A stretch of 64,000 nucleotides of DNA from Rhyacophila brunnea (Eukaryota; Arthropoda; Insecta; Trichoptera; Rhyacophilidae), in assembly GCA_022495005.1 (NCBI GenBank), contig JAGYXB010000831.1, forward strand, positions 371,785 to 435,784. The letters run 5' to 3'. Numbering within the stretch: position 1 is the stretch's first letter; every line of letters begins with the position of its first letter. Made by a program: the position numbers and the translations under genes. The notes below the pieces were generated by a model that was not told the origin of the DNA, made no database searches, and was given only the letters and a program-made list of their open reading frames with translations. Positions 12,401 to 27,400 of this stretch are shown here, one piece after another.

Positions 12401-15400
12401 TTATTGCAATGGGATGAATGGAATAGGAACGCATACGAATAGAAGAATATAGAATAGAAGAAGAAGAAGAAGAAGAAGAAAAAGATGGTTGTACTAATTC
12501 AAAAACCATTGCCACAACAACTGACGAAGGTTTCATTGCAATCGGATGAATGGTATAGGGACCATAAAAATAAAAGAAGATAGAATGAAGAAGAAGAAGA
12601 AGATGATGATTTTTCTAATTTAGAAACCTTCATGGGTGTACATACAACCACTTACCAAAATTTCATTGCAATCGGATGAATGGTATAGGAACGCATACGG
12701 GACAGACACATAGACAGACAGACAGACATTCATTTTATATATTAGTATAGCCTATACTCTTCCCGCAAGTGCAAGCAATAAGTTTACAAAGTTTTATTGC
12801 AATCGGATGAACGGTATGGCTGCGCATTAAATACGAACAAACAAACACACAAATATTAATTTTTATATATTAGATTTCTATCAAGTACAAAAAAAAGTAT
12901 TTATAATACATAGAATTGTCAAGTTCAACAGAAAATTTAAAAACGTGGTATATAAAAAGTTCTTATTATCTTGTAATTATTTATTAGTCAAATGATCTAT
13001 CTCAGTGTTTCTCAAACTTTCGACATCTGTGTACCCTTCAATAATTTTTGTAACACTGAGTACCCCTGAGATGCGGTTCCGCATCCAAAAACCTGTTCCT
13101 TTATTTTGACTGAATGTCTACAACTGCTGAAAGAGCACCTTCACATAGATATGAAGTTGGAAAAAGCAAGACGTATTTCAGGACTTTCTCTGTTAAAACT
13201 GGATACACAAATGTTGCATTTGCAACCAGAATGATGTTAAAGTACACTCCTTATATTTATTTTTCAAGAATCCGTCTGAAGCTAATTCCAACAATTGCTC
13301 TTTTTCCGCATGCGATAAACCTTTTAGAATGGATGTTGTATTGATGTCGTATTAATGCTTGTTGCACCAGACGCAGTCAAAGCCCGGTGCAGCGCGTACC
13401 CCCACCAAACTCTTCCCGTACCCCAGGGGGTACGTGTACCACACTTTGGGAAACACAGATCTATCTGAATAATTGCCATGTCGTCGCTGTAGGATTGGTT
13501 TGTCGAATAGACCAAGTGTCAAATGTTCAGGAGATGAAAAACATTATCCTATATTTAAATACATCTAGGTATTTAAATTGTTGTTTTTACAGCATATGCA
13601 TGATGCATTCATTACAAAGTAATTTAAAGAAAAGGATGGTTCTGGTCCATTTAGATACAAAAAATGATTCTGCATTAAAAGGTCGATTTTGTCAACAACG
13701 GATATTCGACAAACCAATCTATAGCGACGATGTGATATCATAATAAAAAGTCATAATCGTAGCACTGGGGTTAGCTGAATGAAGACATTAGTATTTGATT
13801 TTTTTCAATATGGTTTACAAACATCTAATCATCACTTGAATTTGTTTACGCCGTATGCCCAACCTTTATGTAGAGCCAAATAATCAATTTTCGTATAATG
13901 ATTTATATTCTCTTCAGAGTTTAGATTATTTTTTAATTAAATATGTATATACCAAAAACTCTCAATTGCATTACATACATATTTACAAGATGAAACATTA
14001 TCAGCACTAGTGAAATGGCAAATACTGCAGGCTATATTCAATTTGAATTGGGATGAAATTGGGATATCCTCTAAATGTGAGAACTTTTTAAACAGATTTT
14101 TCTGGCGTATAAAGACATGCAATAAGTGTAAAATAAGTGTACAATAATGGTCAATTATATGCAGGTGTTTTGTAAGGAAAGACACCACGCCACTGTTTTA
14201 AACATCATTACATGATTATCAATATTTTAAGCAGCGCGATAAATGAAAATTTATATTCAAGATATGGAAGATAAGAAGCGTTTTAGCGTTTCACTGAAAA
14301 CCTAGTTTAGGGAATTATTATTAAGATATGTCAAATATTTTATTTTTGCATATCATATTTAATGGGTGGGCCGTAATAAATGCCATGGAATGACACATAC
14401 ACAACTGGTTTACATTATATCTATTGACACACGGTAAAATAAAGCATAGGTAATCTTTAACCAACCTGTTCTGTTGAGTCAGTCCCACTCTCCGCTCCAT
14501 CACTATTTTGTCTATCCGATGCAATCTCCTATTAAAAAAAAAAATAATTATCATTAAATGACAGGTTACAGCGCACGTTTGTTTTGGATTTAAAAAAATA
14601 TGTATTTTTTTAAGTGAAGTTGAAGAAAAATCATGCAGACTGAAATTATTTTCAAGACAGCTCTTTTTAACAATGATATATTATATGGTCCCTGGCCAGT
14701 TTATTAGACGCTTCATAAAATTTACGTGAAATACATCTTGTAATAAGCCAAAATATAGTATTTATACGGACGTAATTAAGAAAGTCTTCATTTTTATTTT
14801 GTTCTGTGATTAAGAAACATAATAATAGCATTTCAAAAATTTCAGCGTTTATTTAGAGGTGATTCATGATAATTTATAAAATGTATGAATTACTTGTTAT
14901 TCAACCAATATATTGGACAAAACCTTGTTTTATAGAGAAAGAACATAATCATACGAAAGTATGTAGATTTTTGTATAGAAAAATGACACGTCAAACTGGA
15001 ACTTGCTTCAGCAATTTTGACAGGTAAACCACAGAAGGCTAAATTTTCTATATATGCTATGGCAAGGCTGATGAACCTGCGGCCTTTTGACTAAATTCAA
15101 ATTTTACAAAATAAATCCTTTTATTTTTATTTAACTTTTTATTCATTAGGTATAAATAAATTTATTAACTATTTTTATATAATTTTAATGCGTTTTTACA
15201 TACAAATTTATAATATAATAAAATCCCATAGTGTCAAAAGGAGTGAATGCACAAGTATCGGTATATACGGTAGATACGCCTGCTGTCATTTTTTTTTACA
15301 TAAGTCGAATATACCCGATCTTCTTTTTGCACGGGTTTTTTTACACGGTTTCGAAATAACACGGTTTAAAAAAGTACTGATTATTTTTTATTTATAATGA

Positions 15401-18400
15401 TTTTTTGGTTTAACACGGTTTAAAAACTAAAAAGAATAAAAATACGTATGCATGTACATATTTATAGAAAAATTGCGAAACAATGGACCGCACGCCACTA
15501 GTGCATACATATGTTGTCACCGGATGCCGCCCAGACATACATAGTGCCACTAGTCAGTCATTTCGGGTTCGATACAAGAGACGCGCCGCGTGCTTTAGTG
15601 TCAGCGTCATTAAATATTTCCAGCGATGAGTGTGACGAACGTTTATTGTCAAGTAGCGACACTAAATGAATATATTTTTCTATGCTAAATTTAATTTAAA
15701 TCAAAAACTATGTATTTTTATATATAAATATTTTTATTTATAAATAACAAATAAATTTGATTTATTTTTGAGTTCAAGAAGTTCGTATTTTGAGTTGATT
15801 TTAGTAATGGAACCTATATCTACCATTTTTGTATGGGCTCCTTATCTTTTTTTACACGGTTTTGTTTTGCACGGTAGTCTTTGGAATGTATCCCCCGTGC
15901 AAAAAGAGGATCGGGTGTATATATAATATCTATTTGGTAACTGATTCTGAGTTGAAATCGCACTGAAATTAGCATTTCACCCTACCTATCTACCGCGTAA
16001 ATTGACAGATGACTGTATATGCATTTTTATGTATGTCTCTTAAATATGGCCTTATTTGATTTAATATAAATGAATGCGGCCTTCCGACAGGAAAAGGTTC
16101 ATTACTCTTGTGCTATGGAATACATTTGTGTATTCATCACATGTAAAAATTATTTTAGGCAATCTGTTTTCTTCACATAGCAAGACATACACTGACCAAG
16201 ATAGCATTTGGTTATAAAATAAATGACTGTTCAGATGTCACATGTTTTCTGAATTAATAATTGATTTCTTTACTCGGTCTATTATGTAATAACACATGAG
16301 AATATATTGTACGGTAAACATGAGAACTTACATCCATATCCACGTTTACAACACCGGTCGAACGTCTCTTAGGTCGCCTGCGGCGCTGTATGACATTTTG
16401 CGCCGCTTGTGTGGCACCACGTGTGTCAATCTCTTTATCATCATCTATTGTAAAAGAAAAAAAAATGTCTATGAATACATAGCTCTCTTCTTTTTGGTTA
16501 TTAAGCAGTTAAAAAATGATGAAAACAATAAATTATTGACAACACCAATTCATATATCAAAAATAAAATATCATTTAAACGGAAGTTAATTTTTTCAAAA
16601 TGATTCTTCATAACAATGGTTTCTTGTCATTATTAAATTAATTAGATAAATCACATCATTAATATTATAAAGATCCTTATTGGAATTTAGTTTGTCCGGG
16701 ATGTTTTCTAAGTTTCATGTATATAAAGTAATACATCTTCACAGAATTTATCTTAGAATAAAATTTGACAGTGACATTATTATGATTTTCATTATTTCAA
16801 CGGATATATAAACAAGAGTAGCTCCCACAATCATTCAGAGGAAAATTTTCAACAATAGAATATTTATTAATTATTTTTGCTTGTTTTTTTTAACTTGTCA
16901 AATCAAACCTCACCTTTTTTGTTCGTAGTTGACGAGGATGTGCGTCTTAAAGGTATAGTGACTGTAGGTGCTGCGTCAGTCGATTCTGGCGACTCGCTGT
17001 CAGCGTTTGTGGTTTCAAGGGGATTTTTGCTCGGAGCATTGGCATCTTCCAGGGCAAACTGCATGAATAAATAGTTGAAGCTATATTACAGTTGGTTAAG
17101 CAATGCAGCAACTTACACCTTAAACACCTTTACACACAAAAAATGTGACATGTCCACCAGTTATTATCTTTTTGGATGTAGTTTTAATTTTATTCACAAA
17201 ACAAAAGTGACTATGGCAAAGATGTTTTTTAAGTTTTATCTCAAAAATACCTCGTGGAGATATCATGGAAGTTTGTATACTATTCAGCAATGATGCTCAT
17301 ATTATTGTTCATCTAAAGTGTACAGGTAATTTATGCATCCTTCACACGCTTTTCAATGAATTCACACAAAGTTTTTGTGTATTCTGATAAAATTTTAAGA
17401 TAACAATTTGATTTATTCCAAAATATATTATTTGAATTTGAATTATTGGCTTATCTAGTAATAAGATCCATGGTTGAGAAGTTGATAAAAATACTAAAAA
17501 AAAAAAATATTTTATGTTTTAATATTATGTGGCTGGATAGAAATCTGTGATCCTCGACAGGTATCAATTAACAGTTTGTGAATCACTGCTGTATAGTATA
17601 CCAAAACGATTTGAAATGTATAATGATACAACAGAAACAAATACAATGTATGTCAATTATTTTTTCACACACAATACTGTAAACTTAATAAAAAATATTC
17701 ATTAAAGAGATGATACGATGAGTGAATAGCATAAAATATAGATAAAAGAAAACGTTCAACATCATGAAGCGTACGATAAAGCAGATAGACAGACAGAGAA
17801 AGAAAAATGCGGTGAACAATAAAATAAACTTTGGCTGAATGAAGTTGAAAAATAAAATCGGATGAAATCAATTCAACTAAAAAACTACTTGTATTTAATA
17901 ATATACTTCACAGTGTGTTTTAAACGATCAGGACAAGTTTTACTTAGCAAGCTGAATTTTTAGTAAAACAAGTCATAGAAAACCATCAATCATTACTGAA
18001 AATAAAAATAAGTCATATTATCCAATCAACTATGGAGTTTCGTTAAGAATTACATAATACTAAAGTAGTATTATCTTCTAAGAGCACTTGCAGCGTGAAG
18101 AGTGATAGAGAAAACATCAGAAGCTCAAATCTTGTACAATAGGAACAAGTTTGTTGAAATTTACTTTATACTGAAGAAAAAAGAATGCAACAAATAGTAA
18201 AAGCCGATACTGTAAATAAGAAATCGATTAGCTCATGCTCAGAATAAAATATTATCGCACATGTGGTACAAGACTATCGCAAACCAGATATTATATTGTC
18301 TAGAAAATGACTGTTTAAATTATCAAAAATAATATACCTGAAAGTTGAACTGTGACGGAGTTCATGAGCACTATTTTTTGTGTATGTTGCAATGCAATAT

Positions 18401-21400
18401 AATGTCTAATATTATATACTAACTAAATGATATGATGACATTCATCCAATTATAATAATTATGGTTAAACAAAAATATGTAGTGTAATATATTGTCAATT
18501 ATAATAATACGCAATCCGGATTATCCGAATTTCCAATGTATTCCAGTATTACAGTAAAACTCCATTAATTCAAAATTGACCGGATGGAAGCTTATGGTAA
18601 AGTAATATTCAGAAAATCCTTAAGGTTTTTGGTTAGCCAGTAAGACAGAATTGCAGGTAATCAAACATTTTTGTTACCATGGAAGAAATCGCTAAGATCT
18701 CGATTGTGTTTTCAATGAAAGCTCGTAAAATAGAAATGTAAATTACATATATTTCATAGTTATTTAAAAAGTAAACTTATTCCTAATTTCCTTTCTAAAA
18801 GGACAACTACAAAATATTTAAGAGAATTTTTCAAATACTATGAATAAGTTTTGAAACTGTTATTTGTTTGAAAAAAATATTTATATATCCAAATAGTAAA
18901 CAAGTCAATTAAACAATGTCCCATAAGGCATTTTATCTTTTAATTGTTTTATTCATTTTTATTACAACGTTTTTATTAGCTCGTATTCTTGTTTGTCTGG
19001 TGGTTGTTTGTCCAGTACAAATCTTGCAATCGATTTTTAATAAACTTCCCGACTAGCTAGACATTTGAAACTTTTAGAATATATCAGAACACAATGCCAA
19101 TGCATTCTTTTAATACTTTTAACCATCTTTAAGCAGAATTGAATTCATTTTCAGTTAATTCTGTTTTGTATGGAAAGCTATTTCAGAAAAATCCGTAAAA
19201 AGTAAAAGACTATTATTGGTTGCTAAGGGAGTGGTCCTAGCAACGAAATTTTTAATATATACGTGCGTTACTATGGAAATCAAAATGAAATGTGAAAATG
19301 ACAGTTCAGTATTCTATATTTGTTTGTTTGTTTTTTATTTACTTCATATCAAGTATAAGCATATTAAGCATAATAATTCAACAGAAAATTTAAAAACGTT
19401 GTATATAAAAAGTTCTTTTTATCTCGTAATTATTATTACTAAACACTGACCACATTTTTAACTACTTGTAAAACAATGATATGTTTTATAGATATCATGC
19501 TGCTTTAATTGTGTAAAATACATGAACAAACTTTGATTTGAAAGAGGTACTGTTTTGTACAAATCACTCAAAAATATTATATGAAAATTTAGTTCTTAGG
19601 CGTATTTAGAATTAATTGTGTTCGTATTAACGGGGTATTACTGTAATAAAGTAAAAAACTGAGCTTATTAGACAAGGTAGAATAAGACCAACAACTTTCT
19701 GATTATGAATGTATTTTGTGTAATCAGTGTGTAGAAATGTCTTTTGGACTTACAATAGTCTTGCACCAGGTGTGGGATATGGACACATGACAAGTACTTA
19801 TACAATTAAAAAAATTGAAGTACATGCAATATGGGACGTATGATAGACGTCTCAGTTAAAATGCGATCATTGGGAAGCTGCAACAGGTTACTTTGTTGTA
19901 TTGGATTTGGCATTGACCTTGCAGCCGGGGTCGACTCGGAGTCTCCAAGATGGCCGACGCTCTGGTCCGCCAGTGGCAATAGTGGCCGTTGCAGAAATCG
20001 TGATATCATTATTGCTGTCCGAGTGTAAAGGCAGCGTTACAGCTACACTAGACCCTGGCTCACTTACTTCCTGCACCATATTGTATATCTAATTTGACTT
20101 TTGTCAATTATTTTTTTTAACTAAGATCTGCCATGTTTTGCAACAATTTGAAATCTTAAATGGCAACACACTACCCAGTTCGCATTGAGTTGAAAGCATT
20201 TAATAAATTTAATTAAAATGAGGTAAAAAACTCTTATTATGCATGTAGTAGAGATTGAAAATTATTAAATGTAATAAGTCAAAAATAGATATTGTAAATG
20301 GATGTTATTTCATTTGACATGATTGATACTTACTGCACTTTTGCAAATTGAATGATTTGGAGCATATTTTACAGTCATACATTTATATTGAAGCAAACAC
20401 AGAATTGTGAATGGTTATCAAACAAAAAAATCAAAATGAAATGAAATTCAGCTTTGTAAATCGTTTAGTCAACAAAAACAAATAGATAAATAGGTAGAAA
20501 TGGCACGGAAACTTACATTGTCCTGCGTTGGGGCGGTATCATTTACGGAATGAGTGTCCGTTTTGAGTGGTGGCTGAGTATCGGTTGATTCACTAGGAAC
20601 AGTTTCCGGTGCGGCAGGGGATTTAGTTGGAGGGCTCGGATTATTCTTTTTTTTGACCAGCTGTTCTGCTGATTTAATTTCGTCTAAGGTGACACCCTGC
20701 GTCGATCTGCGAGTCTCGCGAACTCTTTTTGCGTGCGCTTTTCTTTGTGTTTCACTTTCTTCATCACGAACAGGCGGAACAAATGATCTAATAGAGAGAA
20801 ATCGATTTGAGTAAAATCTGATATTGATTCGTAATATTATAAATAACAAACAAATATTGGAAAAACAATAAAAGCAACAAGAATAAAACTAAAAAAATCA
20901 GTGTAATTAAAGGTAATATTTGCTAATATTTCATTAACATTATCCCTTGAGTACTTAAGGCTACAATTTTAGCTGAGGATATAAGATAAAGCTCTGTTGA
21001 AATTTCATAAGTACTCTGGAAAATTGTGGTTATTGCGCTGAAATATTCAATAAGACTTTGTTAAGGTTCTTTGTTACAAAACATTTTGTGATCAGTTTCT
21101 GATCATTTCAGATTACGAATTCCACATCTTCGGGTTTCGACATCCTGTTATAATAACCAAGCAACCTGTGACCTCCCATCTCCCACAACATTTGCAAAAA
21201 TGTTATTGTAATAGGGTCAAGACACATCATCTTGCCTGTTCATCACTTGTCTGGATGAACTGTCAAAAATTACACTTTTCCTCTTTTCCGCTAATAAATG
21301 ACTAACAGTTTTTGATTGTGGATATTGTCCTGTTGCACTTTTGTTAATTTTATACTAAAACCGACAGTGCCGAAAAGTACCACAGAAATAGATGTATTTA

Positions 21401-24400
21401 TATAGAATTTATATTAAATAAAAATGTTAATTATGAAATTGTCTGACATAGACAATGATTAAAAAATTATTTTTATAATAGTAATTCTTTTCTTGTTTAC
21501 TATTTATATTTAGTTGACGACCAAATCAAAACATCTGAGGATCACGGCCCATGGGTTAGGGAACCTGTGCTTTAGATCCTACACAACGATCCACTGTGCT
21601 TGATAAATATGTTAGGATAATTTTTAATGAGACATTAGATTTACCCATAATAGAAAAATTTATGTATAGCAAACATCAATTTGAAAACATGCAGAAACAC
21701 AAAACATGAATAATCATGCATAGATGTGGAGTATGTATACAAAGTAAGCTTTGGGAAAGATAAAACATATCTAGGGACTTATAACTATGACTATAAAAAT
21801 TTGTTCCAAAATTTGGCATAAAACACAAACAATATTAGTAGGTAGATACTATAACTTGCTAACTTGCCAGTAATAGATTTCATCTAGGCATGCTTGAAAT
21901 TAAAAAAAAATATATGCAATTGGTTTGATAAACTTTCGTCATTTACATAAATTGACATGTTTTATTAATTGAAAAAGTATGTTTAGCGGACGAAACTGGT
22001 CCTGATTGTTACTAAATTATGTGGACGGATTAAATGCTATATATTGTGGTTATTTTTATTAACCGTCTTATCGTAAGAATATTGAAAAAATATATATCGT
22101 CGCCATAGATGTCAAGGGAGCCAGTTCACAAACTCATAATGCTGAGAAACAGGCATGCAAAGATTTTGTGTGACAAATAAAAATGACATTTTTTTATTGA
22201 ACTTTTTTGTTTTTGATATAACGGTGAAACTATGATCATAGACTATATGGTGTTACCTTTTTCTTATTTTGTACAAATGACTAAAAAAAATTGTATCTTG
22301 GAAGTTATGTGTGTTATATCTCTTGACCACTTAATATTGAAATGTACAAAAAATGTAGTCAAAAAAGTTTTGTGGCTTAAATCCATTGACCACTGCATCT
22401 TTGATGATTTTAAAATGCTTTTGTATACTTAACTCATTTTCGCCAAATTTGTGGCTTGGCTTCCTTGACATCTACGGCGATGATATGTAGATTTAAACAG
22501 TATTAATGAATTTAAAATAAATAAAATATTATCGCCAAATAATGTACAAAAATAAAATAAGAGTTTCCTGTAGTCCGACCAAAGCTCCATGGATGGTAAA
22601 TGCGCAGTTAAATAAGTTAATTAATTCGTAAAATGAAATTGAAGTCTGTTATACAATAATTATTTTCTCAATCTCAATTTACAAAGTTGTTATTTAACCA
22701 AAAGTTTTGATCAGACTATAAAATTTCACTGAAAATTTTAAGCAAAAAAAAGAGGAACACATTCAGCTTTTTATCAATACTGTTAATAATTAAACAATAT
22801 GAAATGATAAAGTGAAAACCACTGAGCTCGACCCTGCATTATATTATATTATTTAATATATTCATGAAATATATTATGCACAATATGAATCTATAACACT
22901 TACTGGCACTTCTGGAATGTTTTTAATACCGTGAATTTGGTAACGGGAACCAAATAAATATTTTGCAAGTTGGCAGATTAGAACTGAAACACGGCGACTT
23001 GTTAATAGTGCAATCTTTATTTACACTTTTCAAAATGAACGGCATACATGTTTGACGGGTGAGTGATTGTTCATTTAAATATCTGCACGTCATGTTCTGC
23101 TGAATTTGTGAATTCGATTCATTTGTGTACTGAGAAGTAACTAATTTCCCAATTATTTCAGTACAGCCTGTTTCATATTTTCTGAATTGATCGTAGCAAT
23201 AATAATATGGAATTGAGTGTCTTAGCGAATATAAAATAATTTTGAATGTTAGCAATTTTCGATAGATGGGGTTGAAAATCGTGATGTTTGCGACAAAGAA
23301 ATCCCCAATGCAAAATGAATTGCAGCTAATTTAAACAGTGGTCTAAGAGTACTATTTTTCAACTACAGTTTCATATATTTACGCTCCGTGTTGTAAGGAA
23401 TGTTTTCTTCTTACTAAGTCTAAAAATCAGTTACATGTAAATTGTACGTAAAACATTTCATCGTAGCACAGTTCGCTGTGAGCTTTTTATAGGAAAGAGA
23501 TGACCGTATACTATACGGTCGCCAATTTTATTAGATTCAATATGAACATTAATTCAATTTTTATAGCCGATTTTGACAAAATTCATGAATTCAAAAATGA
23601 AAACCTAACCTAATCTAAAAAATAATCCAGTATATCGGCTATTTTCAAAATTTGTTTGCCGCTGGCTTCCTGTAAACCGACAAGAACTGTGTTTTATTTA
23701 GACATGAATCTTATAATATATCTTTATCTCAGTACTATACGACCCAAAGAGGTTGGACGCTCTTTAATTTACGGCCATATATCTCCGATACAACATTTCA
23801 CGGTGAAGTGTGATATGGCGAACTGCATACGTACAAATTTCCGGATAAGCAAGAAATCAAGCTCAATGGTGGATACTATGTACAAAATGTACTAAAATAA
23901 TATGCACTTGAAACATCGACAAACACAAAGAATATAAAGTTTTACATGATAGGGAGATATGGGTGTCTTGGTGAGCACATAAATCAAAAGCACGAAACAA
24001 TCTGAAATACAAGCCCACTAGTGATCTATATCTCAAAAAATTTTACTTGAAAAAATTCTTGAAAATATTTCCAGGGGAAAGTTTGGAGATTGGTGTTGGT
24101 GGAGTGACTGGTGATGAATTGTTGCTGGTTGCGTTACTTTGCTCGTTCACACTTTCCGTTGAGCTGAATAAAATACATTACATTCATACAAAATAAAAGA
24201 TTTGACTATTTTAACTACGGAGGATTATGCAAAAGCTGCGTTATAAACAAAAAAGTCTAAATTCATTATTTACGTTTATACAATAGTCACAATTACGAAT
24301 AACTTCTCTAAATGTAAGATTAATCACCATTTTCACACCTAAACAAAGCATATTGGCCTCATTAACAGACTTTTTGCGAGGAATGATTATAAGCTAATCG

Positions 24401-27400
24401 CCCAGGCTGTGGATCCTTGCCCTGGATTAAATACACTATTTTGAAAGTATTTATTTTTTATTAAAGGACCGCCAAGAGAGCTATTCACAGGGATATAGCG
24501 TTAATAATTACATTAAATTGAATTAACTGATGGTTCTAACAGGCGGATAGAGAGTAATGAATATTAAAGTAGACAGTTGACATAGTTTTTGTAAACACTG
24601 TGTAACTTTAGAGCAAGGTGTTCTTAACGATTAAATATAATACAAACCCTCGGTTACCAGGCACCTAAACTTCGCCCTTCTTATTATGAAATATTGCTGA
24701 TCATTTTCATAAACCAGTTTCTTATTTCTAGATAACGCATATCGATACCCTCATAAAGTAGGTAATTGATAATCCTTTTGTGGCGTGTTCTATGTATATG
24801 AAAAAGGACTTTTCATAGATACCACACGCAAATTTTGCTAATTCTAAGATATTTCTCAATATTGACATACCTCCTAATGTTGGGCGGAATCGCAGGTGGA
24901 ATTATTTCTTTTTTCTGCTTGTCTTGTTGCAATAATCTGAAAATAGAACATTTTTCAATTAGCTATTATTCAACATATCTATCATTAATATATTTCAATA
25001 TTTTCCAATCAGTGCAAGAATTAAACACCCAAAAAGCATTATAAATACATATTATTTTTGGGTAATGTACCAAGAAAATGGAATGTAAAATCAGTATAAG
25101 AACAATAAATGATTGTTAGCTGAAAGTGAATGTATGATATTGAAGTGTCATCAAAATATTTTTGATTATTTCATGAAAAATTATGTTTGTGAATGAGATA
25201 TTATTTAGAAATGATTAATGTTATTTTGATTAGTTGAATATATTATGCATTAACACATTAAGCGACACGAGTTGTGAATGCCATCTGCTAGTAAAAGCCT
25301 TTAACTTTAATAAGAAACACTTAAGCAGGCGAACAGAGAATTTTGAATATTGCGCTATTGTAACGTTTGCGTCCACAAAAGGTCACTCAACTTGCAAACA
25401 CATAATGCTGTTTCGTTACAAAGCAGTATTTCCAATCAACCTAAATTTAAATTTACGCTTTATGTAACAGAGAATGATGTTGATTGTTCTTGGCTATCTC
25501 AGAGACAAAAAGATATTGGTCATTATCAAATTTAGCAGTTACTTATTCCAGTCACAATTCTTTATAAATCATAGAACTGAGTAAAGTGACAAAGTGTAAT
25601 CACAATATTAGTGTTGCACAAGAACGATAAATCACTTATGAACATTTTTACTGTAAGGATTTAAGCTATACTATCATATTTCAGAATACAAACATTATAC
25701 ACTGATAATAGAAGCAGTAAAAACTCTCTCAAGTAACAGATAAGTCGGTGAAAGATTTACGCTACATTGCCAACTCAATAAATGAACTATGACATACCTA
25801 TAGTTGTGAGTTATAAGTGGGGAATCCTTCAAACTTGCTGACCTAACTACCGTAGTATCATGTGGGGGCGTGGATTCATGAGCAGGTGGAATAGAGGGAC
25901 ATGATGATGCCTTTATTCTAGCGGTCAGTGCCATGTAGCGTTGATAAAACCTGCAGACCACCAACCAACAAGTCAACAACACAAGCAGTTAACATGCAAT
26001 GTATGAAAACCAGCAATGTGAAACATTTACAGCATTGTCAAACATCCATTCTAGTTATTCTTCATTGAAAACAGAAATAATTAGAAAACAGTTACCATGA
26101 TAAGCTAATGTGTAAAAATATTAATGAGGTTTAGTTTTATAAGCAGGCAAATTGCCATGATTCTGAGAATTGTATTAAACGAAGCTCATGATTTTACATG
26201 AACGGCAGATACTGCAGATGCAGCAACAGCCAAAATGGTAATTTCAATGTTTTAGAATCCAATATTTATGCGTAATCAATATCAAAACTGAATGGATTCT
26301 TATCCATTAAGATATCATATTTTTTAAATTTACTCTTGCAACTTCAATAATATCTTTAGTGTAATCAAACTTTTATAATTTATTTTGATGTCAATAGTTA
26401 TGAACATTTTTTATTTATTTATTAACTACGAAGTGTAAAAGACTTGTGTATGTGTTATGATTACCATTACATAGCAAAACTAATATTGAGACAGTTGAAT
26501 ACCAAACTTTACTACATAGTAAAGTAAATTAAAGATACGTTGTTTCGATAGTTATTTCGAATATGGTACAAAAAGTGTCAAATCATTACAACTTCGGAGT
26601 TTACGGATTATTTTAATGGTAATCGTAATAGAAATAAAAGTCATTAAAAGGAATTGCTTACTATTACAACATTACTAATAATATGGCATGTGCCAAGGTT
26701 GACTGAGAAAGTATTTTTATTATGATTAATAAAAAAAATATTGAGATTGCTAAAACCAAATACCCGTAGAATTATTTATTGTTAATCAATGTTAAGTTAA
26801 TTAATTAGAAACAAGAAAACTCTCAAGCACAAAAAAAAAAAAAGAATGCACCACGTCAGCAAAAAGTTATACTCACGTTTTATCTGATTCACAACTGTTT
26901 GTACGCCGAAGGATTATATTATCACTATCGGAAGACTGAGGATTAATTGTATTTTCCTTCTCCTCCATACCTGGAAGTTGACAAAATTGTTTTGTTATAG
27001 TTTCACCTGAAAAGGCAATAGATCTAGGAGGGAGATCGTCTAGAGGAAGTGTTTCTGGTGGTGAGGAGAAATAAAAAAATGAACACGATTTCTACTTACT
27101 TGGGAAGTCATTGTGATTTGGCTTTTGTCTCGATAGATTCAACCTCCATGAAGGAGGTTCATCATCGGGCACTGGTTCAGTGGGACTAAATAATATTGTC
27201 GGTGTTGTTTGCCCACTGCTCGACTTTGGAGGTTTAGTTTCTAACGTCGGACTGTGTGAATTGAGATTTAAGGCATTTTTCTTATCTGAAATAACATATA
27301 AAAAATTAAAAATACATTTACTTATTGTTTATTCTTAATATTATCCTCCCTATTTACTGGAGTAGATATAGTTTAAGTCAGCTCCAATCCTCATAGTTGA

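Larger units (their letters stand above)
10325..12975. repeat. Repeat family copy interrupted by a 2.2-kb insertion
   Basis: 10325-10656 and about 12878-12975 match the continuous repeat at 18979-19440. That copy runs straight across the point where this one is split. It therefore gives an empty-site view of the insertion at 10658-12877. Confidence 0.7.
4629..14465 (-). other. Mbs: Mbs intron 16 (9.8 kb), mostly repeats
   Basis: Between exons 16 and 17. It holds the palindromic element, the short ACAAAACAGAACA copy, the 9.7-kb MITE, the minisatellite insertion and the 13-kb hAT MITE. 4630-5560 has open frames at 5008-5223 and 5249-5452 with no recognised domain. 6900-8320 and 13470-14460 show nothing definable. 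Confidence 0.7.

Noticed and set aside
12012..12536. 174-codon serine-rich open frame on the minus strand
   Set aside because: It is the translation of GAA runs in the minisatellite; the composition follows the repeat unit.
22906..22920. Possible 8-nt microexon (ccag-AAGTGCCA-gtaagtg) on the minus strand between Mbs exons 11 and 12
   Set aside because: Its inclusion would shift the frame before the ROCK site, while exons 11 and 12 join perfectly without it.
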